Below, piece after piece: positions 63,302 through 64,000 of a stretch of DNA of 64,000 nt. The translations under genes and the position numbers were made by a program. The notes beneath the pieces are model-generated. The model had not been told where the DNA came from. It did not search any database and was given only the letters and a program-made list of their open reading frames with translations. Position 1 is the stretch's first letter. Every line of letters starts with the position of its first letter. This stretch comes from Lineus longissimus. Its lineage: Eukaryota; Nemertea; Pilidiophora; Heteronemertea; Lineidae. The stretch covers positions 18,354,599-18,418,598 of the forward strand of contig NC_088309.1 in NCBI RefSeq assembly GCF_910592395.1, written 5' to 3'.

Positions 63302-63310
63302 TCCTGTGAC

Positions 63311-63878
63311 GGTGTCTCTCGTTGTTTCCCCGACCGTGGTCTCAGATTTACAATCTGTCACAGATTTACAATCTGTGTCTGTATGGCCTGAATATTTGCA
63401 GGACGCGTCTTTGGAAACTGCATGCCATGCGAGTTAAGTATTAGATGAGATCAAATGACAATTTGTTAATACTAAGCATACATGTAGCAGACGATATTAT
63501 CCAATCGTGAGAAAACGACGTTCACAGAGTTTAAGCAAAGATGTGAAGGGAGAGGTTGATTGGTTTGGCATTTACCGCGGACCTAAATTAACTTCCGCTA
63601 GCGTCTAGACCGTAAATCGATTACATGTATGTCCTCTTCGGCCTACGTTTGGGCACAATCAGATACACTGAGGCTCCCGTCAGATACATTGATGCATCAG
63701 GTACGCTCTTCGCGTGACTGATATTAGGAAAGTCAAGAGACACCTTGACCGCCATGACAGCTTTTTTGTGTACATACGCACCTCCCTGTACATGCATACC
63801 ACAGATTATGCGTAGGCTTTGTGCAGTGTATTTTTTATTACAATGTGATCATAGATTATGAGCATTACAAACACGATT
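63311..63878. other. Right-hand stretch, no supported gene
   Basis: It contains a duplicated CAGATTTACAATCTGT palindrome (~63342-63377). No exon is recognised; it may be intron of the GPCR gene. Confidence 0.5.
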
Positions 63879-64000
63879 CAGAGGCGTAGCTAGCTCTTTT
63901 GAGGGGGGGGGGGGCAAAATGACTCTTTTTGAAAATGTTCTGCCAAAATTATGGTAAAAAACAAATTTTTTGGGGTGACCTTCTGGGGGGGGGGGGGGGG
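63879..64000. mobile_element. hAT-like C/G-run MITE, cut by the window edge
   Basis: It starts CAGAGGCGTAGCTAGCTC, with a G-run and GCAAAATGACTCTTTTTG, matching the family at 17922-18083 and 39502-39619. The right end is outside the window. Confidence 0.65.

Overview
This is a window of animal nuclear DNA. Genes have many GT-AG introns with matching phases, intergenic DNA is rich in transposon relics and tandem repeats, and short words such as TACATGTA and TAGGCCTA recur, as in many marine invertebrates (molluscs, brachiopods, hemichordates, echinoderms). The species cannot be fixed from sequence alone. All exon models below were built by eye from splice signals, phase and family resemblance.

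Left part (1-10.2 kb): a head-to-head gene pair. On the minus strand is the first half (nine exons, 402 codons) of a CCDC87-like coiled-coil gene that runs off the left edge. On the plus strand is a complete five-exon TRMO gene (tRNA N6-methyl-adenosine methyltransferase, TsaA fold). It encodes 757 residues because a long serine-rich segment separates its two conserved domains. About 1.2 kb between the two start codons must hold both promoters.

10.2-18.2 kb has no gene I can support. It holds Tc1/mariner-like palindromic MITEs, a foldback element with internal 44-bp repeats, and a large degenerate 34/68-bp minisatellite array.

18.2-42.7 kb (minus strand): one large gene, reconstructed as 32 coding exons totalling 10,617 nt (3,538 aa, frame kept through every junction). 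It is a HELZ2-type protein: four N-terminal zinc-binding modules, a C2H2/U1-like finger plus a CCCH finger, a first UPF1-like helicase, an RNase II/R (RNB) domain with all four catalytic aspartates, and a second UPF1-like helicase. Its introns hold a satellite, a CACTA-type MITE and an inverted copy of an intron/exon boundary.

42.7-51 kb: upstream of HELZ2 is a 302-bp tandem array carrying conserved nuclear-receptor-like half-sites. It abuts a cluster of tandem ~0.95-kb units with an unidentified open frame and a LINE-like tail. 51.1-52.3 kb is a single-exon GT31 beta-1,3-galactosyltransferase-like gene. 52.5-54.3 kb is a 5'-truncated non-LTR retrotransposon with an open reverse transcriptase frame.

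54.3-61.7 kb is gene-poor, with a Harbinger-like MITE and a second CACTA MITE. At 61.7-62.2 kb (minus) are two apparently alternative terminal exons of a rhodopsin-like GPCR whose body lies off the right edge. Just upstream of them is a 957-bp element with 26-bp terminal inverted repeats and a perfect 9-bp target duplication (Mutator-like).

The neighbouring genes do not form a pathway. The strongest biology is the HELZ2-like nuclease-helicase, a family linked to RNA decay and innate responses.
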